Below are positions 10,704 to 21,359 of a DNA stretch of 64,000 nt, piece by piece. Origin of the DNA: Dryomyza anilis (taxonomy: Eukaryota; Arthropoda; Insecta; Diptera; Dryomyzidae). The notes under the pieces are model-generated. The model saw only the letters and a program-made list of their open reading frames with translations. It was not told the DNA's origin and made no database searches. The position numbers were made by a program, and so were the translations under genes. Each line of letters starts with the position of its first letter. The stretch's first letter is position 1. The DNA is taken from assembly GCA_951804985.1 (NCBI GenBank), contig OX638130.1, positions 34,714,202 through 34,778,201 of the forward strand, in the 5' to 3' direction.

Positions 10704-10979
10704 GTGGCCAAGGTTTACGAATACGTTTATGAAATATTAATATATTTTCATTCATACGCGGAAAACATTTATATTTTACGTGAACCAGGCAAAATTAAAC
10801 ATCGCAGTGCTGCAATTGGATTCATCTTCGAGGCACGTCGTGGATTTTACAAGAAGTTCCTGTACACTGCCACCGGTGCAGGTGCTATTGCAGCTGTAGA
10901 ACATTCTTTAATTCCTTTTAATAAATACCCAGCCAACGCAAGAACTACGAAAAGATTGTTTTCACAATCTTTTACCTGA
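10704..10979 (+). pseudogene. MICOS subunit (APOO/MIC26-27-like) exon fragment
   Basis: A 91-codon frame whose segments HRSAAIGFIFEARRGFYKK and LYTATGAGAIAAVEHSLIP resemble the membrane-associated core of apolipoprotein O / MIC26-27 proteins of the mitochondrial cristae-organising complex. In that family an 'IG..GFI' stretch, a basic G-F-x-K-K and a 'Y...GAGA' stretch follow one another. Upstream sequence in the same region (HDELMYNI) lies in another frame. A shorter derivative with the same end (VAVEHTLVP) is present inverted at 46770-46815 in R copy 2, so this piece travels with R. It is a fragment, and identification is from memory of family features. Confidence 0.45.
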
Positions 10980-11832
10980 GCCTGAGCGCTCATGTTTCAT
11001 TCAGAAAAGAGTCTTGATATATATATTTTCTGATAAAAATGCGTCATTCAGACCTGAGCATAGTTAGAAAGCTCTTTTAGGAGTCTTGTATCGGAGCCTA
11101 AAAACTAACTAGCAGGGGATCCTAAAAATATCTGAAAATGCTCTTTATAGATTCATTTTATATCGATAAAAGCTTCCGAAATTGCTCACAAAAGAGTCTT
11201 AATGTAGCGGAAAAATGCATGCGCTTTTCGTTAAGTAAAACAAAATCAAATAGAAGTAAATACACAATACTTATATTTTTTAATTAAAAAATAACGCCGA
11301 ATGCAGCATTTAAACCCTAATTAAGGTTTGCAACATCGCACCTCACTGCACATTCGATGCTGCAGCAGGGACTTTGTCTGAAGTAACAAATATTGCACTG
11401 ATAACAGTCATGGCTGCAAACATCCAGCATTCCCATATTAAAACATATTTCTCGAGTTAAAACTCGTGTAATGCAGCGGTACATTGTTCGGTCGTCATCT
11501 GTATTGTATTAGGTGTCTGCGGGAGTAAATGTAATAAAGTTTAAGCTTAATTTTCAGTTAATTACTCACCCAATAAAGTTTCTCGTCATGCTTTACTTCC
11601 TTCTATACAATATTTTTTGTTTTCCAAAGTGTTTGGCATTTGTCACTTTAATTTAATTTTTGAATGAAAAAAGGGTATCCAAAAAAAAAAAAATTGGTAC
11701 TAAAATAGTTGTATACTAAAATCAAAACATTGAAGTAAGATTCAAGATACTGGAGCCTGAGTGTAACTTGTAATCTGGCGTTAGCTGGGTAGTATTATAA
11801 CTTATATGCGTTTTCTTTAATTTTATATTTAA
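10980..11832. other. Interior of R copy 1, no gene seen
   Basis: About 850 bp with no convincing coding frame. The last 40 bp match the R copy 2 sequence around 46705-46745 (inverted), which fixes the left flank of the following insertion. The rest is absent from copy 2, so it is either deleted there or inserted here. Confidence 0.45.
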
Positions 11833-12088
11833 AGGTCCATTCATATCATACAGCACGTTGCGTATCATGCACGTAGCGTATCATGCACGACAAATATTCT
11901 TCAGTACATTTTATATGAGAGTGTTCATATCATGCGTTTTTGGGTCCGTTCGTGCACGTATCGTACCATGCAAAATATTTTTGCAGGAGCCTGCCGCATG
12001 CATTGTTGTAAAAATATAAAATATTTACTGCTTTTTCTTGTTTTTATTACAAAATTTTGAGATTGTAGTGATATTGTAGTATTTGTTA

Positions 12089-12394
12089 ATTATTTATTTT
12101 AACAAAACTACCCTTTTTATTTAACGTCAAAAATTAAAATCAAATTTAAATTTTATTTAACTTTAAAAATTGTGCCCTTATCCCTTAATAACTTGTTTAT
12201 GGATGCTGCATTAGAAATTCCAGTTGCATAAGAGGTTGCAGATTATTTATTTTAACAAAACTACCCTTTTTATTTAACGTCAAAAATTAAAATCAAATTT
12301 AAATTTTATTTAACTTTAAAAATTGTGCCCTTATCCCTTAATAACTTGTTTATGGATGCTGCATTAGAAATTCCAGTTGCATAAGAGGTTGCAG
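12089..12394. repeat. 153-bp tandem duplication
   Basis: Units at 12089-12241 and 12242-12394 are essentially identical, so the duplication is recent or assembly-derived. The unit is AT-rich and non-coding. Confidence 0.85.
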
Positions 12395-12776
12395 ATTAAT
12401 TTCAAGAAGAAACAATTAACTCCGCGTTGCTGCGACTTGTGACATTTATAACAAGACGCAAATGCGTAATAATAAAAGTTTTGAGCTTTTTGTGCTTCTT
12501 CAGCAGTGCTAATTCACTTATGGGGATGCCAACACTTTCTGCTGGCTTACAGGAAATGCTTGCGAAGTGCAACTTTATCTTCTGAAATAAAATGAGTCAA
12601 CAATAGATTATTCAAAATTTCAGTCGCTTTAATTAATTTGATTTGCAATCTTTTACAGTTCAATGATTTGTTTTAATTTAAAAATTACCTACTAATTAAT
12701 AATATACATGGGGAAAATTAAGTATTTTACACAGTTTAGAATATTTAAGGAGTGTGCTCCTTGCAGAGCGGGCTCT

Positions 12777-13329
12777 TCAGTCGTCTACTCTTTCGCTGGC
12801 TGCGCCACCAACCAGCTGCCCACTTTGTCCTTGTTCTGCGCCAGCCAGTTGATATTGTACTTGACGGCCTCCTAAGCCTGCTTGTGTGCAGCATTGCCTG
12901 CGCCCGCATCTGGTTACTTGCCGGCGTTCACACATGGTTACAAAGATCGCCTCCATCGCCTCGAGTGTGGTCTGCGACGCAAAATGCACAGTGGTTGGAG
13001 AAATCAAGCGTACCAAGTAACGTTCGTTGATACCGAAGCGTTCGAATAGACGCTACCAATTCTCGCGCCCAAAGGGCCCAGATGAAGTTCTGGTCTACCC
13101 GGTTCTGTAAAATGTACTGCAGAGAAGTTGTATTGGCCACGCACGTAGCTCTCGTTCCAGGGCAAATTAATATAGCGCAGCAGGATCCATGGCTCATTGA
13201 CGACAGCCAGCACCTCCATCTTCTTGATCATTTCCTTTGCGTAGACGGTGGCACGTATTTTGAGATCTGGGAGAGTTTCATGCTTTGTTAGCAAAACGTT
13301 AAACGCTGCTTTCTGCAAAGCTGCCTTTC
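12777..13329 (-). pseudogene. Captured fragment of an unidentified coding sequence
   Basis: Two minus-strand frames (13004-13329 and 12777-13016) read as one protein-like sequence of about 180 residues with a frameshift near 13010. It includes AAFNVLLTKHETLPDLKIRA, LAVVNEPWILLRYINLPWNE and ISPTTVHFASQTTLEAMEAI. Codon use is GC-richer than the surroundings, and the regular mix of polar and hydrophobic residues looks like a cellular protein rather than a transposase. I do not recognise the family. It lies inside the TAA-flanked element and abuts a retrotransposon fragment at 13327, suggesting capture by template switching. Confidence 0.5.
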
Positions 13330-13704
13330 ATTAAATGGTGTTTGTAAAACATTTTTGCTTGGCAGTGTTTATTTCCCTTGTAATTCCGCTGACAACATCT
13401 TAATTGATGCATCGAAAAATGTTGATGGTTGTTTTATAGGTGGTGACTTGAATTCAAGAAATCAGGATTGGGGTGACACAATTGATAATTCAAATGGAAA
13501 GATTAAAGATTTCTCTTTAGACTTTTGTAGAATTTGTGACGTAAATTCTTTATTTCCTAATGGGTCTTCGTTTCTTCAACACTTTCTAATCAGCTCAAAA
13601 CTGGTTAATTTAATAAATACAAATTTTAGTATCTCCAGTTTGGGTTCATTTTCTGATCATTTTCCTTTGAAATTAAATTTCGATTTGAATGATTTTGATT
13701 TTTA
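13327..13704 (+). pseudogene. Jockey endonuclease fragment, part A
   Basis: Nearly identical to 15865-16243 of the jockey element downstream (only a few substitutions, such as L for S in DVNSLFPNG). It encodes the endonuclease segment with LGSVYFPCNSADN and FIGGDLNSRNQDWGD. It breaks off after a T-rich 15-mer that recurs at 14203-14217, where the homologous sequence resumes. Confidence 0.85.
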
Positions 13705-14202
13705 TTGCCCATTGCCGATGTTTATTTTGTTTCCATTTAATTAATTTGACAATAATTGAAAGAGTTGCCTACTTATAATAAATGTATGAAAAAGAGTTAA
13801 AATTTTACAACTCTGATTGTTTTGCATGATGCTGATATGAACGCCTTTGCATGAACGTGCATGATAAGCTACGTGTATGATACGCAACGTGCTGTCTGAT
13901 ATGAATGGACCTTAAACCTTTAATTAGGGAAATATATGCGCTTGAATTGAAGTGTAATTTGAAGGTCGAATCTTATTTTATTTATGGCTTACAATTAAGC
14001 TAAACCTCGAATGTATATTGAATGTCGGAATTTACGTTTAGGTAAAGGCTAGATTCAATTGGATAAAAAACTACCAGTTTTGCTGGAGAACGCTGTGGTT
14101 TTCAAGCTTACAATTACAAAAAGTTGAACGTTTTTCTCCAGTGAAAGCTTCGATATCCATGTTCAATATATATTCGAAAATCACTTAATATCCACATTTT
14201 GG

Positions 14203-14469
14203 TTTTTATTTTGATTTTTATTTAAGGAATCCACGTTTAGTGACTTCATTTGCAAAAACCGATTGGAAAAAATTCCAGTACGATTTCGATTGTGGACTGT
14301 CGGTGGTTTTGCCTCCTTCAGATCGTAATTTAGAGAATTCTGAAATAGATAATTTCGTTGACAGCTTTTCCAATTTGGTTAATTCAGTTTCCGCCTCATT
14401 TTCTGAAACATTTGATTTCAAAAATAAAAAATATATAATTCCGGAGAGCATTAAAAAACTTTTTCGAGT
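14203..14469 (+). pseudogene. Jockey endonuclease fragment, part B
   Basis: Continues exactly where part A stops, matching 16229-16493 of the downstream jockey copy (includes RNPRLVTSFAKTDWKKFQYD). It lies outside the TAA-flanked element that contains part A and between two copies of the R terminus (ending near 14202 and at 14556). Confidence 0.85.
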
Positions 14470-14590
14470 TGAACGTTTTTCTCCAGTGAAAGCTTCGATA
14501 TCCATGTTCAATATATATTCGAAAATCACTTAATATTCACTTTTTGGTTTATTGGGAGTCGGAAAAATAACATTTCGTATTTTCTTTTAG

Positions 14591-14827
14591 TTGGGTAATA
14601 AGACAAAGTATAAAAGCAAACTTTACCTAGAGGATATCGATGCACATACTGAAATGATGGTATTGTTGCGTGACAAGGAAATTGATACGTATTCTTTTAC
14701 TCCTACAAAATTAAAGCAAGTTAGTTTGGTTCAGAGAGGTTTGTACCATCAAACCAATGCTGGTGAAATTAAGGCTGCGCTAATTGAAGAACTACCAGGG
14801 ATTGTGGACAAAGTGACTACCCAATAA
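14591..14827 (+). pseudogene. Jockey ORF1 (Gag-like) N-terminal part, PRE_C2HC domain
   Basis: Translation includes YSFTPTKLKQVSLVQRGLYH and GEIKAALIEELPG, the PRE_C2HC segment that precedes zinc knuckles in ORF1 of jockey-type elements. The frame runs into R-element sequence at 14822 and stops. The first codon shown is simply the first ATG; the true N-terminus probably lay upstream, in sequence now replaced by R. Confidence 0.75.
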
Positions 14828-15096
14828 ACCAAAAATCTGGATATTAAATGATTATCGAATATATATTGAACATGGATATCGAAGCTTTCACTGGAGAAAA
14901 GCGTTCAACTTTTTCTAATTGTAAGCTTGAAAACCATAGCGTTCTCCAGCAAAACTGGTAGCTTTTTATCCAATTGAATCTAGCCTTTACCTAAACTTGA
15001 ATTACGACATTCCATATACATTCGCGGTTTAACTTAATTTTGAACTTGAAATCGACCTTCAAATTACACTTGAAGTGAAGCGCATATATAGCGCAA
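14820..15096 (+). mobile_element. R element fragment inserted in jockey ORF1
   Basis: Starts CCCAATAAACC and matches 46406-46685 of R copy 2 in the same orientation (and 13920-14205 inverted), ending at AAGCGCATATATA. It lacks the right half of R. ORF1 coding sequence resumes directly after it. Confidence 0.7.
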
Positions 15097-15596
15097 TGCA
15101 TATTCAATGTATATGTTGTCAGTATTGGGGCCACAGCGCACGTAACTGCAATAGGTCTTTTGCATGTGTTAAATGTGACCAAGCACATAAACCAGGTGAT
15201 TGCCTCATCAAAAAGAAAGACAACTCGACCCCATTTTGCATTAATTGTAGTCAAGTGGGGCACCCTGTAAATTTTGGCTTATAAAAATTATGTTAAAAAA
15301 TTTTAAAATCAAATAACTATTGCAAAAGAAAAAAAAACTCAGTGCTGTTAATGGTGGGCTTAGCAATTAATAAATCAAATTTTGTGTCATCTAATAAAAC
15401 GTTTGATAGTAAATTTTACTTTAATAACAAACCTGCTTTTATTGAGGAGTTTTTGAAAATGGCGGAGTATTTCTGCGTACCAGAGCCTGTTGCTTTAGAA
15501 ACCATTTTTTGCATACTTATCGATCTTTACCGAAAAATCATGCGAAAGCTGTACTTAAAATTGTTAAAAGAAGTCAAGTCTAAGTATGGGCTATAG
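15097..15596 (+). pseudogene. Jockey ORF1 C-terminal part with CCHC knuckles
   Basis: Encodes HIQCICCQYWGHSARNCNRS, then CVKCDQAHKPGDC and CINCSQVGHPVN: three zinc-knuckle-like motifs as in jockey ORF1. A frameshift near 15280 is followed by a frame ending at 15596 (SKYGL stop). The ORF2 start at 15586 lies inside this end, a normal overlap for the group. Confidence 0.75.
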
Positions 15597-16619
15597 ATTC
15601 TTGAATTTATTAACTTTTAATGGGAGGTCATTGATTGACACTACTAGGAAGATCGATTTGTTGAAAATATAATACGATCATGATATTGATGTTGCGTTTG
15701 TTCAGGAAACTCACCTAGCTGCTAACTGTAATGTTTTCTTAGAAGATTACATTTTTTTAAAGACACTTCATCTCAGGAAGTAGGCATTGCAATAAAAAAA
15801 AATAATTATTCAACCCTTATAATTCCGAATGTGAAATTTACGAATTGCTTCATTCAGATTAAACTTTCATTAAATGGTGTTTGTAAAACATTTTTGCTTG
15901 GCAGTGTTTATTTCCCTTGTAATTCCGCTGACAACATCTTAATTGATGCATCGAAAAATGTTGATGGTTGTTTTATAGGTGGTGACTTGAATTCAAGAAA
16001 TCAGGATTGGGGTGACACAATTGATAATTCAAATGGAAAGATTAAAGATTTCTCTTTAGACTTTTGTAGAATTTGTGACGTAAATTCTTCATTTCCTAAT
16101 GGGTCTTCGTTTCTTCAACACTTTCTAATCAGCTCAAAACTGGTTAATTTAATAAATACAAATTTTAGTATCTCCAGTTTGGGTTCATTTTCTGATCATT
16201 TTCCTTTGAAATTAAATTTCGATTTGAATGATTTTGATTTTTATTTAAGGAATCCACGTTTAGTGACTTCATTTGCAAAAACCGATTGGAAAAAATTCCA
16301 GTACGATTTCGATTGTGGACTGTCGGTGGTTTTGCCTCCTTCAGATCGTAATTTAGAGAATTCTGAAATAGATAATTTCGTTGACAGCTTTTCCAATTTG
16401 GTTAATTCAGTTTCCGCCTCATTTTCTGAAACATTTGATTTCAAAAATAAAAAATATATAATTCCGGAGAGCATTAAAAAACTTTTTCGAATTAAATATG
16501 CGTGGCAAAAAGTGTTGAAAAGAATATACCACAATAATTTCAACAGAAAATGTTCAGAGTATCAGTTATTAGCGAAGCAAATTCAATTGTTAAAGGTAAC
16601 TGTTAAAGAACAAAAATAA
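15586..16619 (+). pseudogene. Jockey ORF2 endonuclease domain
   Basis: From ATG 15586 the frame reads MGYRFLNLLTFNGRSLIDTT, the typical N-terminal strand of an AP-like endonuclease. A stop and frame changes occur near 15670-15830. From 15831 the main frame gives GSVYFPCNSADN, FIGGDLNSRNQDWGD (catalytic D-x-N) and SSLGSFSDHFPLKLN (SDH). The frame ends at 16619 in the linker to RT. Confidence 0.85.
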
Positions 16620-16674
16620 TTAAAAATTACAAAAGATCAGACCCGGCCCTAGTGCATTTAAGGAAATTTATAGC

Positions 16675-17340
16675 ATGAAAAGTAATAAAAAAAATGTTAT
16701 TGTAGGTGACGTGACAATTACTGATGATGGCGAAAAGGTTGAGGCTTTTCGCGTACATTTCGAGGATATTTACAGAGAAAAAATTCCTATTAATTCCGAA
16801 GTTTCTGATATTAAATTAACTGTCGATAACAATCTATCTTTATATCCCGCTAATATATGTAATTTTTCATCGGAGTTTTCTTCCATTCATAATTCAGATA
16901 GTATTTATTTCACTAATCCGGAAGCTCTTGAGAGTTTTGCTAAAAATTTAAATTCAAAGAAATCGGCAGGTGTTGATAAAATTTCAAATTTCATAATAAA
17001 GAAATTTTCTCCAGTTTCATTTACATTTTTAACTTAAATTTTTAATAATTGTATCAATAACATCTGTTTTTCGAGTGTTTGGAAGATTGCTAAAATTATT
17101 CCACTTCAGAAGAAGTCTGGTAATTTCTCATTAAATGGTTTCAGACCAATTTCGATGTTGTCAAATATTGGTAAACTATTCGAAAGTGTCATTAAAGATA
17201 AAATGGATCAGACCATTGATTTCGATTATATTCCGTCGCATCATTTTGGATTTAGAAGTGGTCATTCTACGAATCATGCACTTCTAAAGTTTCATGATGG
17301 TTTCAAATCATCTCTATCGTATTAATATTTTTTTCAAAAA
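16675..17340 (+). pseudogene. Jockey RT N-terminal part
   Basis: Includes LNSKKSAGVDKISNFIIKKF and, after a stop at 17037, PLQKKSGNFSLNGFRPISML, HHFGFRSGHSTNHALLKFHD. These are RT domain blocks 0-2. Sequence breaks off at about 17340 where the LOA element begins. Confidence 0.85.
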
Positions 17341-17550
17341 CTGAGGTATTAAGATTGACCCCACGTGGTGGTTACCTTGACGTGGTGTGGGGGCTTAAGT
17401 TACAATGACTCAATAAGGCTAAGCTGACGGAAACTTTTTAAAGTTTCTGGTAGGGTCCCCCTTGTCAGACAGGCTTGTGATGAGTAATGAACTAAATAGT
17501 CTTTTTTATTGGTGGGGTGGCAGACTCTAAAGAAACCCTACACCACCGCG

Positions 17551-18932
17551 ATGGGTCAACATAAAGATATAACTACTCCAGGTGGTACCCCCAAAAGTTG
17601 CAATCCACCCGATTTGGCGGCTGAGGCAAGGATTCTGGAGGCCTCAATCCACGCAACCAACCCTGGTACGATGAACCTTTCTGGTCCTGTGGCAGGGGTT
17701 CATCGTGCCCCACCATCTCCAAAATTTATGAGACAGCTAGGAATCTAGAGGAGGATAACGACAACGCAGTGGTTTCCATACCAGTAGAGGAAAGTGTCGG
17801 TTCGGCTATGCCTACGACTAATCCTCCACTGTATGGATGCTCGACAGTGTTGTTTCCTCTCAGGGCTCCTTTCTGTCACGTATTTGGAAACATGGGTCGA
17901 TCGAAGGAAATTGGTGTCTTACCAGCATCTAATCCTAGAGAGACCGACGCCCAACTGGAAGCTAAACTTCCATTGGAGACCGGACCCGGATCTCTGAATA
18001 CAGAGGTCAGGTTGTCCGATGCCCAGGTGAGTAGGAGAAGAAAGAATAAAGCGAAAGATCGCAAAGAGGCTGAAAAGGCTAAAGGCGACGCTGGAGCTTT
18101 CTCTTCCCCAGCTACCACAACAACACGCGATAGATCGGTGAAGGTTACTCCGACTGAAGCCGGACCATCCGCTGCTGCTGTGGTGGCTGCCAATGCACCT
18201 GAGAAGCGCAATGTCAAGAAGTTTAAAACATTCACTGCTACTGCGAAACCCCGTAACTCCCAGAACTCGACAGTTTCCAGTGATATTGCTTCCACAAGCA
18301 AGAGCAGTAGTGCTTCATGTTCCGGATCGGTTGCGGATGAACTGCCTTCAACATCCACTGGCAGAGATCGGCTAGCAGTATCATATTGTGATGCTGCTCG
18401 CAAAGCTCTTCCGGTTGCGATTATTGGCAAATTGGGGAAGGAGCAAAAGATGAATGTGGCAGAAGTAAAACACTGCACCTATCATCTTTGGCGGCTAATC
18501 AGCACCGGCGGTGTCAGTGCAAATGCAAAAGGCTATGAGACGAGTGATGGCATCATGAAGGTGCTATGCTCGTCTCAAGCCAATTTCGATGGGATTGCCA
18601 CAGTCGTTGCTAAAATCCCCCCCTTGGGCAAATCGCGCTTCGCTGTTTTCAGCGGAGACGAACCCAAACGCAGGCGAGCAATATGCTGGATACCTGGTCC
18701 TATCAGGAAAACAGCGGAAGTGTTTGCCTGTCTACGTGCTCAGAACCAGGGCATCGAAACGAACGGATGGAAAATCTATAGCCATAAACAAGAGCGAGGT
18801 CCGGAGGACAAGAAGGGCTCAACCCTGGTTGTTGGCTTAGACCAGAAGTCGTTAGATGTCATGCTATCTAAGTACGACAGCCATCTAAACTTATTCTTTG
18901 GACGGATCCAATTCCGAATCAATTCCAAATGA
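17551..18932 (+). pseudogene. LOA ORF1 (Gag-like, DUF4780-type domain)
   Basis: Begins near ATG 17551 (MGQHKDITTPGGTPKSC), shifts frame near 17730, and continues in the frame of 17769-18932 for about 387 residues. The middle is Lys/Ser/Ala-rich. The C-terminal half (AICWIPGPIRKTAEVFACLR, NGWKIYSHKQERGPEDKKGS, LVVGLDQKSLDVMLSKYD) has the shape of the DUF4780 domain common in ORF1 of dipteran LOA elements. No CCHC knuckles. Confidence 0.7.
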
Positions 18933-18969
18933 ATAGGCACATGATGAGAAACATGTTAATTATCCTGTC

Positions 18970-19975
18970 ATGATATTTACTCAGATCAATCTGCAACATT
19001 CTAAAGCTGCTACCGCTTTACTAGGTAAGCCGCTCTCCATGTTGCATACATTACCTCACATCACAGCTATTCAAGAACCATGGGTGTATAGCAAACGCAT
19101 CTATGGTTTTAGTGAACTACGTGGTGAAACCATACTATACGATGAGCAAGCCGCAATGCCATAGTATCGAAACACTTTGCTGTCACCAAGTTAACCCAAT
19201 CCAAAGTGAGCTATGGAAGCGATAGTGGATGGAAACATTTGATTGCCGCCTCAGGCTACTTCCCCTATGACTCACTACTGCCTCCTCCGCCAAAGGCAAT
19301 TGTTGAGCTCATAGAGTACTGTGATCTTAAGGAGACCGGCCCTATTATTTGCTGTGACGCTAATGCTCAACACACTGTGTGGGGCAGCAGTAAATGCAAT
19401 GCACGAGGTACCAGACTTCTTGACTTCATCATGACCTCCAATCTGAACATTCACAACACTGGTAATAAACCCACGTTTGTGACTGCTAGAAGACAGGAAG
19501 TGATTGACCTTACTTTGTCTAACTCTAGACTGAGAGAATCAATCTTTAACTGGAAGGTTCTTAAAGATGATTCTTTATCGGACCACAAGTATATCGAGTT
19601 TCATACTGACCGAGAGGTGCTGCCCTCTATGACGGTAAGAAACCCTAGAAAAACGAACTGGGCACGCTTCAGACATGAACTTGAGAATTCCCTCAATATT
19701 CCTGTCAGAAATCGTACCAAAGAAAGTATTGAGACGTCCGTTCAAGTTATGAACGATGTCATAAATTCTAGTTTTGTACGAACATGTCCGGTACGAAAAA
19801 CGTTATCTATTCTTGGTGGAACGCTTGTCTTGAAACCTTGCGCAAGGATTCCAGAAAGCTTCTAAATAGGGCCCTAAGGAGCAATTTAGACTCTGACTGG
19901 TTTCTTTATCGAGCTAAGCAGAAAGAGTATAAGAAACGAATTCGTAAATCGAAAAGTGCTTCTTATAAAGACTAG
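18970..19975 (+). pseudogene. LOA ORF2 endonuclease
   Basis: Starts MIFTQINLQHSKAATALLGK, a standard LOA/R1-like endonuclease N-terminus, followed by ITAIQEPWVYSKRIYGF. A frameshift near 19160 leads to 19206-19865 with IICCDANAQHTVWGS, a DAN variant of the catalytic D-x-N, and LSDHKYIEFHTD. Frames change again at about 19790 (KNVIYSWWN..LETLRKDSR, the W-W segment before RT). Confidence 0.85.
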
Positions 19976-20011
19976 TGCAGTAGCATCGAATCCTGCAGTG
20001 AGACTAGCAGA

Positions 20012-21340
20012 TTGGTCAAGTTTCTTAAAAGAGACCGAACTGCTCGACTGGACTCACTGCGGAGACCTGATGGCTCGTATACTAAGTCTAAGACAGAGGC
20101 ACTCAGTGTCCTAGTTGAGACTCACTTTCCGGGAAATCAAATCCACATGGGGCCACTTTTTAATCCCAGCACTGGGGACTGCAATAACAACTCTAATGTG
20201 ACAAAACATGACTGGCAGGTTGCCAGAATGGTTGTGTACGATGAAGCTATCCAATACGCAGTGGCCTCTTTTTATGGCTTCAAGTCACCAGGAACGGATG
20301 TCATCTACCCAGTCATGCTACAGGAAGGTATAACCCAATTGCTACCATGCCTAAAGAAGATCTTTAGAGCAAGTCTCGCATGGGCATACATTCCGACATT
20401 CTGGCGTTTAGTTAAAGTAACCTTCATTCCTATTCCATAGCCAAGAGCTTCAGACCCATTAGTATGATGTCCTTCATACTAAAGTGTCTAGAAAGACTAG
20501 TTGAGTTGCACATCAGAAAAACATCGCTGTCAAGGTACCCACTGTCATCAAGACAACATGCCTACCAACGTGGAAAATCCTGTGAAACAGAATTGCAACA
20601 TCTGGTTGGCCGGATCGAGCATGCTTTTCAGAGGAAGATGTACGTGATGGGCATATTTGTTGACATCGAGGGTGCTTTTGACAATGGGACTTTTGATGGA
20701 ATTTGTGACGCAGCTAGAAGGCATGGATGAAACATTGGTCAAATTGCTAAGGTCAATGCTAATGTTTAGGACCATCATTTCTGAGGCGGAGTGCGGTCAG
20801 TATATTATGGCAGGGGTGAATAGAGGTTGTCCTCAAGGAGGCATTCTCTCCCCCCTGCTCTGGTGTATGCTGGTTGACTCTCTGGTTAACGATCTCGATG
20901 GACCAGGTGTCTTTTCCCAGGACTATGCAGATGATGTTGCCATTTTTGCCACAGGCTTTTCCCTCAGTGAGGTCTGTGTTAAAACACAAAACTCATTGAA
21001 CCGAATTGACAGCTGGTGTACTGCAAACGGACTTTCCGTCAACCCTCACAAAACAGGGATTGTTCTCTTCACAAGGAAAAGAATAATGGCAGGATTATCT
21101 CTACTAGTACTTAAGGGTTTTTCCTCTGTCTAACGAAGTAAAATATCTGGGCTTAACTCTAGGTAGTAAACTACTTTGGACAAAACATGTTGAAAATAAA
21201 ATTTCGCGAGCATTGAATGCCTACTGGCAATGCAGTGGAATTTTTGGGAAGACATGGGGACTATCGCCGAGCAAAACCTTATGGATTTACTCGGCAATGA
21301 TTAGACCGATGATATCATATGCATCGGTAGTCTGGTGAAA
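20012..21340 (+). pseudogene. LOA ORF2 reverse transcriptase
   Basis: Contains FYGFKSPGTDVIYPVMLQEG, then (in shifted frames) FRPISMMSFILKCLERLVEL, QHAYQRGKSCETELQHLVGR, YVMGIFVDIEGAFDN, NRGCPQGGILSPLLWCMLVD, DYADDVAIFATGF and GLSVNPHKTGIVLF. The catalytic aspartates (FVDIEGAF and YADD) are present. At least three frameshifts or stops lie at about 20440, 20700 and 21110. Confidence 0.9.
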
Positions 21341-21359
21341 CAAGCTGTCGCGAAAGTGC

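Larger units (their letters stand above)
11833..13912. mobile_element. 2.08-kb TIR element with TAA target duplication (PIF/Harbinger-like)
   Basis: Ends are AGGTCCATTCATATCA on the left and its inverse on the right, with imperfect inversion extending about 60 bp. Flanks are TAA at 11830-11832 and 13913-13915. R copy 2 near 46705-46715 keeps the unfilled site with one TAA, so both boundaries are supported by a paralogous empty site. A 3-bp TWA duplication fits PIF/Harbinger. No transposase is visible. Instead it holds a 153-bp tandem duplication, a minus-strand coding fragment of an unidentified protein, and a jockey endonuclease fragment. Confidence 0.75.
10316..14556 (-). mobile_element. 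R element copy 1 (TIR CCCAATAA), composite
   Basis: Begins CCCAATAAGC at 10316 and ends TTATTGGG at 14556. It matches, in reverse orientation, the 792-bp copy at 46406-47197: 10316-10590 pairs with 46925-47197, the segment just left of 11833 with about 46705-46745, and 13913-14205 with about 46410-46700. It is expanded by a 2.08-kb insertion at 11833-13912, by about 800 bp at 10980-11780, and by a jockey fragment at 14206-14469 flanked by two copies of the R terminus. It encodes a MICOS-like fragment and no transposase. Superfamily unresolved: no convincing target duplication. Confidence 0.6.

Noticed and set aside
12752..13030. Plus-strand 92-codon frame
   Set aside because: Antisense to the more protein-like minus-strand reading at 12777-13329; Arg/Leu/Cys/Pro mix typical of antisense.
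17876..18478. 200-codon minus-strand frame
   Set aside because: Shadow of the LOA ORF1 on the other strand, caused by GC-rich codons.
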